From Epiperipatus broadwayi (lineage: Eukaryota > Onychophora > Udeonychophora > Euonychophora > Peripatidae), in assembly GCA_028023455.1 (NCBI GenBank), contig JAQFVV010000321.1:680001-744000 (forward strand): DNA of 64,000 bases, written 5' to 3'. Of this stretch, positions 35,913 to 46,730 are shown one piece after another; position 1 is the first letter of the stretch; every line of letters starts with the position of its first letter. Made by a program: the position numbers and the translations under genes. The notes beneath the pieces are model-generated. The model ran no database searches. It was not told the origin of the DNA and saw nothing but the letters and a program-made list of their open reading frames with translations.

Positions 35913-36557
35913 GATTGTATATATTGAAAAAATATTCTTAAACTCAGAGGTAAAAAGCCACAAACTCACCATGCTGGCTAATGTGTGTTGGTGAGCAGCC
36001 CATCCATGTTCGTATACTATATGAATAATCAATAACAGCTGCAATGACAAGAACATATGGAGTGGACATTAAGAATTTGCCTTGCTCAGTTCCTTTAAGG
36101 CCTCCAAAATGAATCAAAGGGTCTCCTTTCAGTTAATAGCAAACTCCTTTCTGCAGCCATATATATATATATAAGGGTCTGCTACTGTAGAAATATATTC
36201 CGCTCATAGATCAGTATATGGGTTTTAATTTTTTCGGTAGTCACGTATTTACCTTGCTATGACGTCATTTGCCTGAAGGCATACTACTCTAACCACCCGA
36301 TTTTTAAGATAACGTCACCTAGTGATTTGCTGACACATGTAATCGCAAAAATTTTTTGGCACATCACGTGGTGACGTTACGTCAAAGATCGGTAGATTAG
36401 AATAGGATGCCCTCAGGGCAATGTCATCATAGAAACGAAGAGCTGGGGGTTAGGCACGTGGTACAGGCTCATGAGGTCAAAACGGAGAAACAAACACATG
36501 GTACAGAATAATGCCGGTGGCGTCCATCCTGAAAAAAAAAAATGGTAAAAAAAAAAT

Positions 36558-37110
36558 GGCAAAAAAAGATTAAAAATAATATATACATCATGAATAATTA
36601 ACTAAAATTGGACGCAAAATATGAAAATGTAAGATAAATATCACTACAAAATTAATAAGTAAAAACTGCGAGTCCACAAATCATGAAAAAAAAATTAATA
36701 AATAGGACACAAAATAGTGATATGCGGCAAAAAAAGATTAAAAATAATATATACATCATGAATAATTAACTAAAATTGGACGCAAAATATGAAAATGTAA
36801 GATAAATATCACTACAAAATCAATAAGTAAAAACTGCGAGTCCACAAATCATGAAAAAAAAAATAATAAATAGGACACAAAATAGTGATATGCGGCAAAA
36901 AAAGATTAAAAATAATATATACATCATGAATAATTAACTAAAATTGGACGCAAAATATGAAAATGTAAGATAAATATCACTACAAAATTAATAAGTAAAA
37001 ACTGCGAGTCCACAAATCATGAAAAAAAAAATTAATAAATAGGACACAAAATAGTGATATGCGGCAAAAAAAGATTAAAAATAACATATACATCATGAAT
37101 AATTATATAT
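36558..37110. repeat. 168-bp tandem array, a little over three units
   Basis: Unit starts (GGCAAAAAAAG) lie at 36558, 36726, 36894 and 37063, giving periods of 168, 168 and 169. Units are nearly identical and contain AAACTGCGAGTCCACAAATC. The high identity implies recent expansion or ongoing homogenisation. Confidence 0.93.
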
Positions 37111-37734
37111 AAAGTCAGTGGCGGCTATTGATTTCAAGAAATTAATATTAATTTAATTCGTATAAATCTATTTGCAGATTTTAGAAGTTAGCGCTATTAT
37201 TTAATTAACCAAAAAAAAAAACACATTTCTAAGAAAATAGATTTTTACTTAGTTTTTGAAAATAACACTGTACAATAATTATCAAATTCTGATTTTATTT
37301 CCCCAGACTGGCAGGCACCCGCTATACTAAGAATAATAAATTTGTTTTTAAAAACTACTAGGTTAATTACCCTCTGAAAAATAAGGAGGGTTTTTTTTTA
37401 TTAAAAGAGATAGCGTAAGCATTTGCGATTCTGGGGGGAAATTATCGACATATAATTTAGTATCTGAAAGTATAAAATATAATAATGAAAATAAAATATT
37501 GCCGCATAGACGTGAAATTAAGAACTAATAATTATTCAGGAGAGGTTTAATGTAGGAGAGATTACAGCTAAGTTATATATAGAGAGAACAAGGTACAATT
37601 AACAAAAAGGTAAGAACTTTACAGATTGATTCATAACTAATATTAAATTTTACAAATGAAAGATTAAGTCATCTTAAAAGTACTATATAAATTTTAAAAA
37701 ATTATCATAAAGCAAAACTGCAAATCTACAAATA

Positions 37735-38010
37735 ACTGCGAGTCTACAAATATTAATTTTCTTTTTTAAAAAACGTATCTTAAAATGCGAGTCCTGAATT
37801 AATAATTCTGCAAGTATTCAAATAATAATTTTGTCATCTTAAAAAAGCCTATCATAAAGTGAAAACTGCAAGTCTACAAATATTAATTTTCTTTTTTAAA
37901 AAAACGTATCTTAAAGTGCGAGTCCTGAATTAATAATTCTGCAAGTATTCAAATAATAATTTTGTCGTCTTAAAAAAAACCTACCATAAAGTGAAAACTG
38001 CGAGTCTACT
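37735..38010. repeat. ~130-bp tandem repeat, about two units
   Basis: AGTCTAC at 37741, 37871 and 38003. Units contain AAAACTGCGAGTCTACAAAT, closely related to the marker in the 168-bp array, and TAATAATTCTGCAAGTATTC. Confidence 0.85.
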
Positions 38011-38099
38011 ACTGTAATTTATAAGGAAAATAAAAGATGAATATCACAACAAAATGCATACTTACCCAAATAACGATTACTGCGGTGGACTGAGCTGGC

Positions 38100-38399
38100 T
38101 TATATGTTGTAGAATTGCACCAAAATGACCATCTTTGTAGGTACGCCTCCACATAGAGTTTCGTCTATTTCCACAATTGTGTTAGGGCCTCCGATTTTCC
38201 GCCTTTTATTATGTAACAGCTTCCATGCACATACTTCACGGGAATAGTTGTTCCAGTCAATCACAGTCTTGTCCACCATTTCTAACTGGTCAGCACAAAA
38301 TAGGATAGACGTTAATTCTCTGGACCAACAATATATAAAATGGAGAGCCGTTATGAAGGATATTCTGGAGCCTTCAAACCATGTGCCTTTTCTTATGGG
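38100..38399 (-). pseudogene. Merlin-type transposase, internal fragment
   Basis: A 100-codon open frame on the minus strand. It begins around PIRKGTWFEGSR and continues through LHFIYCWSREL, TVIDWNNYSREVC, KIGGPNTIVEIDET and GG to a stop at 38100-38102. The order RKGTWF, DWxNxxREVC, IGGPxxxVEIDE is characteristic of the Merlin/IS1016-like DDE transposases. The aspartate of VEIDE is the first catalytic acid, and the later D and E are absent. After VEIDET a one-base shift recovers a family-like RRTYKDGHF stretch. A splice-donor-like GTAAGT lies further on, at 38059-38064. The exon's first part is tandemly copied upstream (38490-38920). Confidence 0.85.
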
Positions 38400-39060
38400 A
38401 GTTTTTTTTTCAGATTACTTACAATTGTTGAGAAAGTAATGATTTCTTTTTTAAAAATGGTAAAAAAATTGCTGAACTATTAAAACACTGAAAATGAACG
38501 TTCTGGAGCCTTCAAACCATGTGCCTTTTCTTATGGGAGTTTTTTTTCAGAAAATCCGGAAAATTAATAAAATATAAAATACATCCACTTAATATCATAG
38601 AAGAAATAACATGTAAATTACTTACAATTGTTGAGAAAGTAATGATTTCTTTTTTAAAAATGGTAAAAAAATTGCTGAACTATTAAAACACTGAAAATGA
38701 ACGTTCTGGAGCCTTCAAACCACGTGCCTTTTCTTATGGGAGTTTTTTTTTTCAGAAAATCCGGAAAATTAATAAAATATAAAATACATCCACTTAATAT
38801 CATAGAAGAAATAACATGTAAATTACTTACAATTGTTGAGAAAGTAATGATTTCTTTTTTTAAAATGGTAAAAAAATTGCTGAACTATTAAAACACTGAA
38901 AATGAACGTTCTGGAGCCTTCAAACCACATGACTTTTCTTATGGGAGTTTTTTTTCAGAAAATCCGGAAAATTAATAAAATATAAAATACATCCACTTAA
39001 TATCATAGAAGAAATAACATGTAAATTACTTACAATTGTTGAGGAAGTAATGATTTATTA
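38363..39060. repeat. ~204-bp tandem array copying the edge of the transposase exon
   Basis: TTCTGGAGCC marks units at 38363, 38501, 38704 and 38909, giving periods of 138, 203 and 205. The first unit lacks about 65-80 bp. Each unit contains the first ~12 codons of the transposase exon on the minus strand plus adjoining non-coding sequence. Units are almost identical. Confidence 0.9.
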
Positions 39061-39411
39061 AAAAAGTTTTCTGAAATCACTGAAAATTAAAGCTCTGAAA
39101 ATGGTATGCAAAAAAACGCTGCTGCACTCAATAAAATGATGCAACAAATAGGAAAAAATACACTTTTAAATCTCGCGGGTCAAGACAAAAAAAAATCTCG
39201 TAAATTCGGATAATTACAGTGGTATGCCTTCAGGCTTATGACGTAATAGTAATGTAACAAAAAATAAAATTTCTAGAATTAGTCATGTCAGTGTCTTCGT
39301 TGCCATGACAACGTTCATGTGTTCTTCCGACGACGCAAATATCGGATAATTACAGTTGTGTGCCTTCAGGCTAATTACGTCATAGCAAGGTAAATACTGG
39401 ACTACCATTTT

Positions 39412-40325
39412 TTCCATGATTCAATTAAGAATTTTCCTTTCAGGTAACTGTATTATAGCTCATTTAGGTCATTTTCTAACATAGTAAAGGGATATCTAGA
39501 TATTTTTTGTCACACGATAATTAAGGATTAAAAGTTGTTTAAATAAATATTCACTATCCAATATTTGATACGTCTTATTAAAAATGCTTCCTTCTTTACT
39601 ATTCACCTATGAGGTGCTGTTTGTACTGAAAGGACTATTTATAAAATGCTTTTTTAATATATTTTTGACACTATCTCTAAAGATTTTTGTTTGAGTTGAA
39701 TTTGTAATGTTTTTATAGTGTCAGGTATTTCCAAGTACTGTAAACTAAGAATTATTTCAAGAAAGCTTGTTAAAAAATAATTTGAATAGTCATATAATTA
39801 CTGATAGAGAGCAAACACGATACTGCAATAGCCACCAGGCGCCATAAAATAATGAGTATTTTTATTCAAGCTAAGGACAATTAGATAGTCATATTTCAAA
39901 CAATCTGAAAAAAAAAATCTAAATGTTTAGAATCTTTAATTTTTTCTTCCAAATTTGCCCAAATCAATTAATAATGTTTTATTACCTTTTAAATAAACTA
40001 TATAAATAAATAATTGAAATAATTTTCATTACAAATTTAATCTAAACACATTGAAATTTTATATCCATTGTCATTTAAATAAAAAAAACAAAGGGTTTAT
40101 TGCTTTATAAGAAGATTAGGCATCAGATATGGCAAAAGAGCCTACCACTCTACCATTACTCTACACAATCAAGTTGTCTAATTTACTTAATTCTATAGGT
40201 AAATTAATACACTGTACAGGCTTACACACACCTGCACTATTAAACATCATATGATCACCATTGTATGGGGAATTTGTTACAATCTTAATTTACTTTGTAA
40301 TCTTTTACATAAACTTATATGAAAA
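39412..40325. other. No recognisable gene
   Basis: AT-rich. The end (about 40237-40260) has a short ACATCATATGATCACC block belonging to the family F repeat, but no element can be delimited there. Confidence 0.45.
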
Positions 40326-40495
40326 GTTTATAAACAATTGAAAATAAACCCTTAAGCATCACATCATCCCCATTTCATACTAGTTGTTTATAAACAAGGC
40401 AAAACTCTCTCCATACAGTAATGCCACTCTGTGCTAACCAAAGTAATCAATGGATGCCGAAAGCTTGTGCATAAAATCCCTTCTAATGTCTACTC

Positions 40496-40555
40496 ATCCA
40501 ATATCCCCAGACTAGTTCCTGGCTTGTGGCCTCTGTCAGTGAGGAGCTTTGGATC
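40496..40555 (-). ncRNA. Decayed hammerhead-like motif, family F
   Basis: The stems are kept but the core boxes read CTGACAG and GGAA instead of CTGANGA and GAAA. Expected inactive. Confidence 0.45.
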
Positions 40556-40797
40556 ATGTGATGCTTAATGGTTTAACACAAATCCTGCCTAGTAGGACAG
40601 TGGGGGCTATGGTTGTTAATGAGCCAAAGACATCAAAATGTATGGGTGCAGAACTGAGTTCAGACCCATATGACTATATAAGCTATTGAGCTTAGATTGA
40701 AAATATTTTTGTGTTTTCAATTTCATTCTCATAGTTTTATAGTTATATAATTTCTGGAGGGTTGCATTAATCCTAAGATCTAGATGCAGTGATCTCA

Positions 40798-40858
40798 GAT
40801 CCAAAGCTCCTCACTGATGAAGGCCACAAGCCAGAAACTAGTCTGGGAATATTGGATG
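40798..40858 (+). ncRNA. Hammerhead ribozyme-like motif, family F, core intact
   Basis: CTGATGA at 40814-40820, stem II GGC-CACAA-GCC with an A/A mismatch at its base, GAAA at 40834-40837, palindromic stem III ACTAGT at 40837-40842, and C at 40843 as the predicted cleavage base. Stem I pairs CTCA with TGGG next to the core (one G-U) and ATCC with GGAT further out. This is the best-preserved family F motif apart from one stem I mismatch. Confidence 0.6.
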
Positions 40859-41073
40859 AGTAAGCATTAAATAGGGATTTTATGCACAAGCCTTCTGGCA
40901 TTCATTGATTACTCTGGTTAGCTCAGAGTGGCACTACTGTATGGAAAGAGTTTTGCCTTGTTTATAAACAATTGAAAATAACACAATACATTCATAATTT
41001 AACATTTTTCACTTTTTAAAAATAATAAATAATTTTATCAATAGCAGCAGCCTTACTGATTATAACATGTAAC

Positions 41074-41105
<32 letters not shown>

Positions 41106-41108
41106 TGA

Positions 41109-41154
<46 letters not shown>
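41074..41154. repeat. (TA)n microsatellite just upstream of the host gene's first visible coding exon
   Basis: Two AT runs (41074-41098 and 41113-41153) separated by AAAAATATGAATACA. Confidence 0.9.
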
Positions 41155-41155
<1 letters not shown>

Positions 41156-41179
41156 ATTCAATTTTTAATTATTTTAGAT

Positions 41180-41826
41180 ATGATGGTAAAAACACTTTTA
41201 GTCATTTTGATTTTCAAGGTATCATTTATTCATTTTGCAACCACACAACAACTTGTTGGTGGAGCACTGTCACCTGTTCTCAATATTGTAAACCAACTTG
41301 TAAACTCATTATTAGGACCAGTACCACCACAAGGAAGTCAACCTGGAACACCCTCTGGAGGACCACCAGGTAGTCCTGGGACACCTGGAGGACCTGGTGG
41401 ACCTGGAGGACCTGGAGGACCAGGTGGTCCTGGGACAGTTCCTGGGACAGTTCCAGGACTTACTGGAGATTCTACAGTAGATGCCAATATAAGATTAATT
41501 GGATCACTTTTCTTACAATTAATAGTTCAAATTATTCAAGCAATTTCACCATTACTTAGAACTAACACATCTTTATTGCCTCCTCCAACTCCTCGTCCTA
41601 ACCCACTGACAGGAAGTTCATTGCCAATCAATGCTGGTTCACCTTTAGCTTCACAGCAATCGAATGTGGGATGGAGTTCAATGTCTAATCAGAACAATTA
41701 TCAAGAAAATGTTAATAACTTAGTGTCTTATTCTTATTCTGCATATAATTCTTTGACATCTGTCACGCCCAGATGTGGAATGTATTACATCTGTAAACTT
41801 AATGAAAATTTACCTTCAATACTACC
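41180..41826 (+). CDS. Secreted collagen-like, cysteine-containing protein, coding exon 1
   Basis: With the exon at 50660-50795 this encodes a 260-residue protein. Residues 1 to about 23 form a signal peptide (MMVKTLLVILIFKVSF...). Residues 29-47 are an apolar ALSPVLNIV-type helix. Residues 52-96 are Gly/Pro-rich with about seven regular Gly-X-Pro triplets at 64-85, like a short collagen helix. Residues 103-128 are a second apolar segment. A proline-rich then Ser/Asn-rich stretch follows (134-195). The C-terminal part has Cys199, 205, 252 and 257. I start at 41180 because a splice-acceptor-like TTTTAG lies two bases upstream (41172-41177) and the longer frame above it is microsatellite. The 3' edge is a consensus donor, GTAAGT at 41827. 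A structural secreted role (cuticle, matrix, silk or egg coat) is possible but not shown. Confidence 0.88.
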
Positions 41827-41832
41827 GTAAGT
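41827..41832 (+). promoter_or_regulatory. Splice donor of the 8.8-kb intron
   Basis: GTAAGT follows exon 1 after CTACC, leaving a phase-2 codon (CC). The intron runs 41827-50659. Confidence 0.85.
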
Positions 41833-42956
41833 ATAATAGTTTTACTAATTTTTTTTAAAATAAATTATATGTATATTAAGATAAACATTTTCATGTATAA
41901 CAGATATGAAAGATATATTTCGTGTTCACACATATAATTAATGATACTGTTGGGGTGATGATTTAGTTGTACTATAAAGTTAAATTTCTTTGCTTAGATG
42001 ATGCAAAAACTTTAATACATATAATATTAATGTTAATTATTCATGGATAAGCTTATTATTTATATATAAAATTGCAATGAAAATATTTTATATTTTGATT
42101 CATTTAGTTGTGCCTTGCTGTGTTTCAAATCATGTATAAAACACATACGCACGCACACACATATATATATATATATGTAATGATATTCTTACTCAACGTC
42201 TGTATTTCTTCAAAGTTATACACATAATTTTGTAATTGAATATTAATAAATACAATAACCTAAATATATATAAAGTACAACTTTAAAAAACTTATCCACT
42301 TAGGAGTGCTTTCAACTATCTTCGTTCAAAGACTAACCTTTCCACAATTCAATGTGCATAATAAAATATTAAAACAGTGTATGTAATAATTTCTAAAAGA
42401 CGATGTTAATTTCCAATGCAATCTTTTTATTTTTAAATTAATCAAATAATTCATGATAAGTCAACATCTAATCAACCTCTAGTGGATGTTTTTACATTTT
42501 TTAAATATATACCAATATAGATAAAGTTGCTTGCAAATCTCAACATTATTTTCTATTTAAGACTCGAGTCTGTTTAGACTTAAGCAGTTTTTCACATGGT
42601 AAAATTTTAAAGTATAATTTTAATATTCTTGTGAATTTTTAATTTATTATAAATATGCAATAGAATTGGATTTATTGCTTAAGAGATCATAAGAAGTTTG
42701 AACAACAGTCATTTCAGAAAGAGAATTGATTCAAAGACCTTCTATTCCAGAATCTGACATTCTATTACTGAATTTATCCATGTAGTCATTAATAGAATTT
42801 ATTTAATGTGTAATAATAATAAACTCTAGAGTGACTTTTTTAATTAAATTAATTAACTATATCATAATACATTTTCATCCAACTGTCTCTAAGAAACAAA
42901 AATGTAACTATCTCTTGGTGTTTTCCTGAAGATTTGTGATGATGGTGTTTTAGTTA

Positions 42957-43572
42957 TATTTATATATTGGACTATTTCCATAATCTAATATGAGTATTGA
43001 ATGTCTTTAGAAAATTTAAATTTATTCAAATATTCCAAATACATTGAACTGTTAAAAATAGAACACAGGTTAGTATATGTTCAATGTTTCAAGAGATATT
43101 ATTCTTCCCTCTTCTTGAGGTGTTGCTGATCTGACTGGTGATAGTACTAGCATGGGAATCAAACCTAAACATTTAAATTATTGAGTATTGAATTTTAAGA
43201 TAACACTCTAACCAGATGAGCCTTCCTGCCAAAGGCAACAGTCTAGAAATTTCATATACTATTTATCTATGAGGTTCCTCCTGATTTCTCCACTTTTTCC
43301 TAACAGCAAAGTTGATTAGTGGTTAGAGCATTGTCTTAAAAAGTACTCAACAATGACCAGATTCGATTCCCATGCTAGTACTGTTACTGAACAGAGCAGC
43401 AACACCTGAAGAAGAGTGAAGAATAACACCTCTCAAAGCATTGTATATATTCTAACCTGTGTTCTATTACTAACAGTTGAATGTATTAGGAATATTTAAA
43501 TAAAGTTAAATTTTTCTAAAGACATTTAATACTCATATTAGATGATGGAAATAGTCCAGTATATAAATACAA
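42957..43572. repeat. Foldback repeat with tRNA-derived promoter boxes in the arms
   Basis: Arms of about 265 bp (42957-43222 and 43312-43572) are inverted copies at about 80 percent identity, mirroring TGGACTATTTCCAT, AATATGAGTATT, GAACACAGGTTAG and ACTAGCATGGGAATC. The right arm has TTAGTGGTTAGAGC (A-box-like) and GATTCGATTCCC (B-box-like) about 55 bp apart. This suggests an origin from a tRNA-headed SINE. It lies within the host gene's intron. Confidence 0.75.
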
Positions 43573-44511
43573 ATGTAACTATTTGTGTTTTTTTATAATT
43601 ATTATATATCTTGCCTGTATAAATGATAATTGCACCCTGCAACATTATTTAATGAATAATTATTTAAATATAAACAGATTTAAACCTTAAATCATTTCTC
43701 AATTAAGTAATGTTAACACTTAAAAATATCATTGTCTATACTGGTCCCTACATAATAACTAAAGAATCAAATGGAGGTAGATTCATTTTTATCTAATGGG
43801 CATGGTTAGATAATGATGTATCAGAAGATAGCATATTAATTTAATAACAAAAAGCAATAATATTTACAGTTAACATTGGCTTCTTGATATTATTTTATAT
43901 AAATCTAAAAAAATGCATATATATATATATATAATAAATTTAACAATGATGAGACTATTTAAAGCTGGATTCTCAAAATTAAACTGTGAAGATACATTTC
44001 ACATTAGTTTAAAATTCTTACCATTGAAATTACACTTGGGGAAAAAACTTAAGCTATTGTGAAGTATACTTTCAAAATTTAATTCAAATAATCCAACTTA
44101 CAAATTCTCTTTTTAACATTTCACGTATTATATTATGTATCACAATTCTTCGAATTAAAATTAAATAAATATTTATTTAAAAGATTATATGACATTTGCT
44201 AATACAAGCTTATTAAATTAGGTCATGTGATATATGACTTGATTAGCAATTATTTAAAAGAATCCATATAATAATGTTTAAAATTATCAATCATACAGAC
44301 TACCATGAGTATTGTATATTGCATAGAAAGCACTATATGTTAATAATTTACATCATTTATATTGAGTTTTGCATATTAAAGATAGTGTCTTTATTATACA
44401 TAATATATATCATTTGATTTATTTTAATATTTATATAAAGATGATTATATAATCTGTAATTGGTTGTTTGAATATGTGTATAATGTTATTATAACATATC
44501 TATAAATCTAT
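43573..44511. other. Intronic, no recognisable feature
   Basis: AT-rich intron sequence with a small (TA)n at about 43916-43933. It includes an ATGTGATATATGAC block near 44225 that also occurs in the foldback at about 16900-17010. Confidence 0.5.

Positions 44512-44588
<77 letters not shown>
44512..44588. repeat. (CT)n(AT)n compound microsatellite
   Basis: CT repeat at 44512-44538 passing into AT repeat to 44588, within the intron. Confidence 0.93.
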
Positions 44589-44590
<2 letters not shown>

Positions 44591-45094
44591 GAACAGTGTA
44601 AAACTTGCATTAGTAGCACACTGCAAAACAAAAGTTTTTCAAAACTAATGTGGATATGCAGCTGGGAATCATCTTTAAACATGTCTTCCAAATTTATAAT
44701 TGCATTACCAATTTGAAATCTGAAGCTTTTGTTAAATTTAGACATTAACTTTCAACTTTCCACAGAAGAAAGTGGAAAACAATATCCAAAAAAATAATGA
44801 TTAAATGTCTGGATGAATTGAGTATATCGCTGTTATGTAAAAATATATCTAAAGCATGCTTGAAATTCTGTTATTGATATCTTCTAAAACTTTGCTGTGT
44901 TTGAACCTTATATTATAGTCAGGTTAATATATATATATATATATATATGAAAAAGAAAAACAAGTTTTATACACATAAAAACCTGCTATTGCTTGTATTA
45001 ATGATCAATAGATGGAGCTTTACCAAGACCTCCAAACAAGTGTATTCTGTTTACATAAATGTCAGAGTCAATATTCACTGTCTCTTTCATTTTG

Positions 45095-45154
45095 CTCCAC
45101 CCTCAGATCAGCTGATTTCAAGCTGATATGTTCTCATCAGTGAAGGGATAGGAG
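45095..45154 (-). ncRNA. Hammerhead ribozyme, type I, array unit 1
   Basis: CTGATGA and GAAA are intact. Stem III is the palindrome ATCAGCTGAT and C is the cleavage base. Stem I pairs TGAGGG with CCTTCA (one G-U), then GGAG with CTCC beyond a small internal loop. Stem II carries one mismatch (GAAC against GCTT). Confidence 0.68.
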
Positions 45155-45510
45155 TTATAAAACTAGACCTAAAAACTGACTCCAAGCATTTATGCAAAAC
45201 GTTTCTATCAGTTTGCAAGCATGATTTTTTTAGACACGTTAATATCTTCAAACTCAGCCTATCAATCAAGATAGCTATATGGGTCTGATTTCAGTTCAGT
45301 TTCTCCACATAGTAAAAGTTTCTGCAATCTATATCATTGCAAGAAAACTTTAAAGGTACATTTATGAAAAAGAAAAACAAGTTTATATACATAAAAACCT
45401 GCTATTGCTTGTACTAATGATCAATAGATGCAGCTTTACCAAGACCTCCAAACAAGCGTATTCAGTTTACATAAACATCAGAGTCAATATTGACTGTCTC
45501 TTTCATTTTG

Positions 45511-45570
45511 CTCCACCCTCAGATCAGCTGATTTCAAGCTGATTTGCTCTCATCAGTGAAGGAATAGGAG
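45511..45570 (-). ncRNA. Hammerhead ribozyme, type I, array unit 2
   Basis: All core boxes are intact. Stem II GAGC-AAATCA-GCTT pairs fully (one G-U). Stem I has both helices (CCTTCA/TGAGGG and CTCC/GGAG). Stem III is ATC-AGCT-GAT followed by C. One of the best candidates for activity. Confidence 0.75.
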
Positions 45571-45898
45571 TTATAAAGCTAGACCTAAAAACTGACTCCA
45601 AGCATTTATGCAAAACGTTTCTATCAGTTTGCAAGCAAACTCAGCCTATCAAACAAGATAGCTATATGTGTCTGATTTCAATTCAGTTTCTCCACATAGT
45701 AAAAGTTTCTGGAATCTATATCATTGCAAGAAAACTTTAAAGGTACATTTATGAAAAAGAAAAACAAGTTTTATATATGTAAAAATCTGCTATCGCTTGT
45801 ATTAATGATCAATAGATGGAGCTTTACCAAGACCTCCAAACAAGTGTATTCTGTTTACATAAACATCAGAGTCAATATACACTGTCTCTTTCATTTTG

Positions 45899-45958
45899 CT
45901 CCACCTTCAGATCAGCTGATTTCAAGCTGATTTGCTCTCATCAGTGAAGGGATAGGAG
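45899..45958 (-). ncRNA. Hammerhead ribozyme, type I, array unit 3
   Basis: Core and stem II as in unit 2. In stem I the 3' strand reads TGAAGG, turning the G-U pair into A-U, so pairing with CCTTCA is perfect. Confidence 0.75.
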
Positions 45959-46313
45959 TTATAAAACGAGACCTAAAAACTGACTCCAAGCAATTATGCA
46001 AAACGTTTCTATCAGTTTGCAAGCATGAATTTTTTAGACACGTTAATGTCTTCAAACTCAGCCTATCAAACAAGATAGCTATATGGGTCTGATTTCAGTT
46101 CAGTTTCTCCACATAGTAAAAGTTTCTGCAATCTATATCATGGCAAGAAAACTTTAAAGGTACATTTATGAAAAAGAAAAACAAGTTTTATATGTAAAAA
46201 CCTGCTGTGGCTTGTATTAATAATCAATAGATGGAGCTTTACCAAGACCTCCAAATAAGCATATTCTGTTTACATAAACGTCAGAGTCAATATTCACTGT
46301 CTCTTTCATTTTG

Positions 46314-46373
46314 CTTCACCCTCAGATCAGCTGATTTCAAGCTGATTTGCTCTCATCAGTGAAGGGATAGAAG
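46314..46373 (-). ncRNA. Hammerhead ribozyme, type I, array unit 4
   Basis: Core and stem II are intact. The distal stem I helix has changed on both strands (CTTC/GAAG instead of CTCC/GGAG) and still pairs. Confidence 0.75.
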
Positions 46374-46730
46374 TTATAAAACTAGACTTAAAAACTGACT
46401 CCAAGAGTTTATGCAAAACGTTTTTATCAGTTTGCAAGCATGAATTTTTTAGACACATTAATGTCTTCAAATTCAGCCTATCAAACAAGATAGCTATATG
46501 GGTCTGATTTCAGTTCAGTTTTTCCACATAGTAAAAGTTTCTGCAATCTATATCATTGCAAGAAAACTTTAAAGGTACATTTATGAAAAAGAAAAACAAG
46601 TTTTATATATGTAAAAACCTGCTATCGCTTGTATTAATGATCAATAGATGGAGCTTTACTAAGACCTCCAAACAAGCATATTCTGTTTGCATAAACATCA
46701 GAGTCAATATTCACTGTCTCTTTCATTTTG

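Larger units (their letters stand above)
33047..36160 (-). mobile_element. Full-length RTE-type LINE (broken)
   Basis: This is the most complete RTE copy, about 3.1 kb on the minus strand, between (TA)n tracts at 33046 and 36163. In element order it has a 5' leader, an N-terminal extension, an endonuclease, a linker, a reverse transcriptase, a C-terminal region and a CATCAT-rich tail (on the plus strand). A single long protein appears to start at 35912. Its first ~40 codons carry a leader also recognisable in the copies at about 4750 and 20600. Stops and shifts are present in each segment, so it is not mobile on its own. Confidence 0.9.
36222..39411 (-). mobile_element. Merlin-like DNA transposon relic with internal tandem arrays
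   Basis: Inverted ends share GTATTTACCTTGCTATGACG and GCCTGAAGGCA(T/C)AC: about 36222-36300 on the left and about 39339-39411 on the right, inverted. Related sub-terminal copies of the GCCTGAAGG block occur near 36405 and 39230. Between the ends lie a 168-bp array, a 130-bp repeat, a Merlin transposase exon and a ~204-bp array. The transposase is truncated, so the element is dead or non-autonomous. The exact outer ends are uncertain. Confidence 0.7.
40326..40981. mobile_element. Family F foldback element with perfect 22-bp target-site duplication
   Basis: The insert 40348-40959 is flanked by an identical 22-bp sequence at 40326-40347 and 40960-40981. The arms mirror each other: GGCAAAACTCT, TACTCATCCAATATCCCCAG and the GGAGCTTTGGATC block against the right arm. 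A central unpaired part of about 230 bp includes GACCCATATGACTATATAAG. The left arm has a decayed hammerhead motif on the minus strand and the right arm an intact core on the plus strand. There is no coding capacity. It must have been mobilised by other elements' enzymes. Confidence 0.85.

Noticed and set aside
41105-41179. Upstream extension of the host protein with MNTYIYIYI
   Set aside because: It translates the (TA)n microsatellite. A splice-acceptor-like TTTTAG lies just before the ATG at 41180, which begins a proper signal peptide.
41180-41826. Calling the host gene a collagen
   Set aside because: Only about seven Gly-X-Pro triplets are present and no collagen terminal domain is visible. 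I describe it as collagen-like only.
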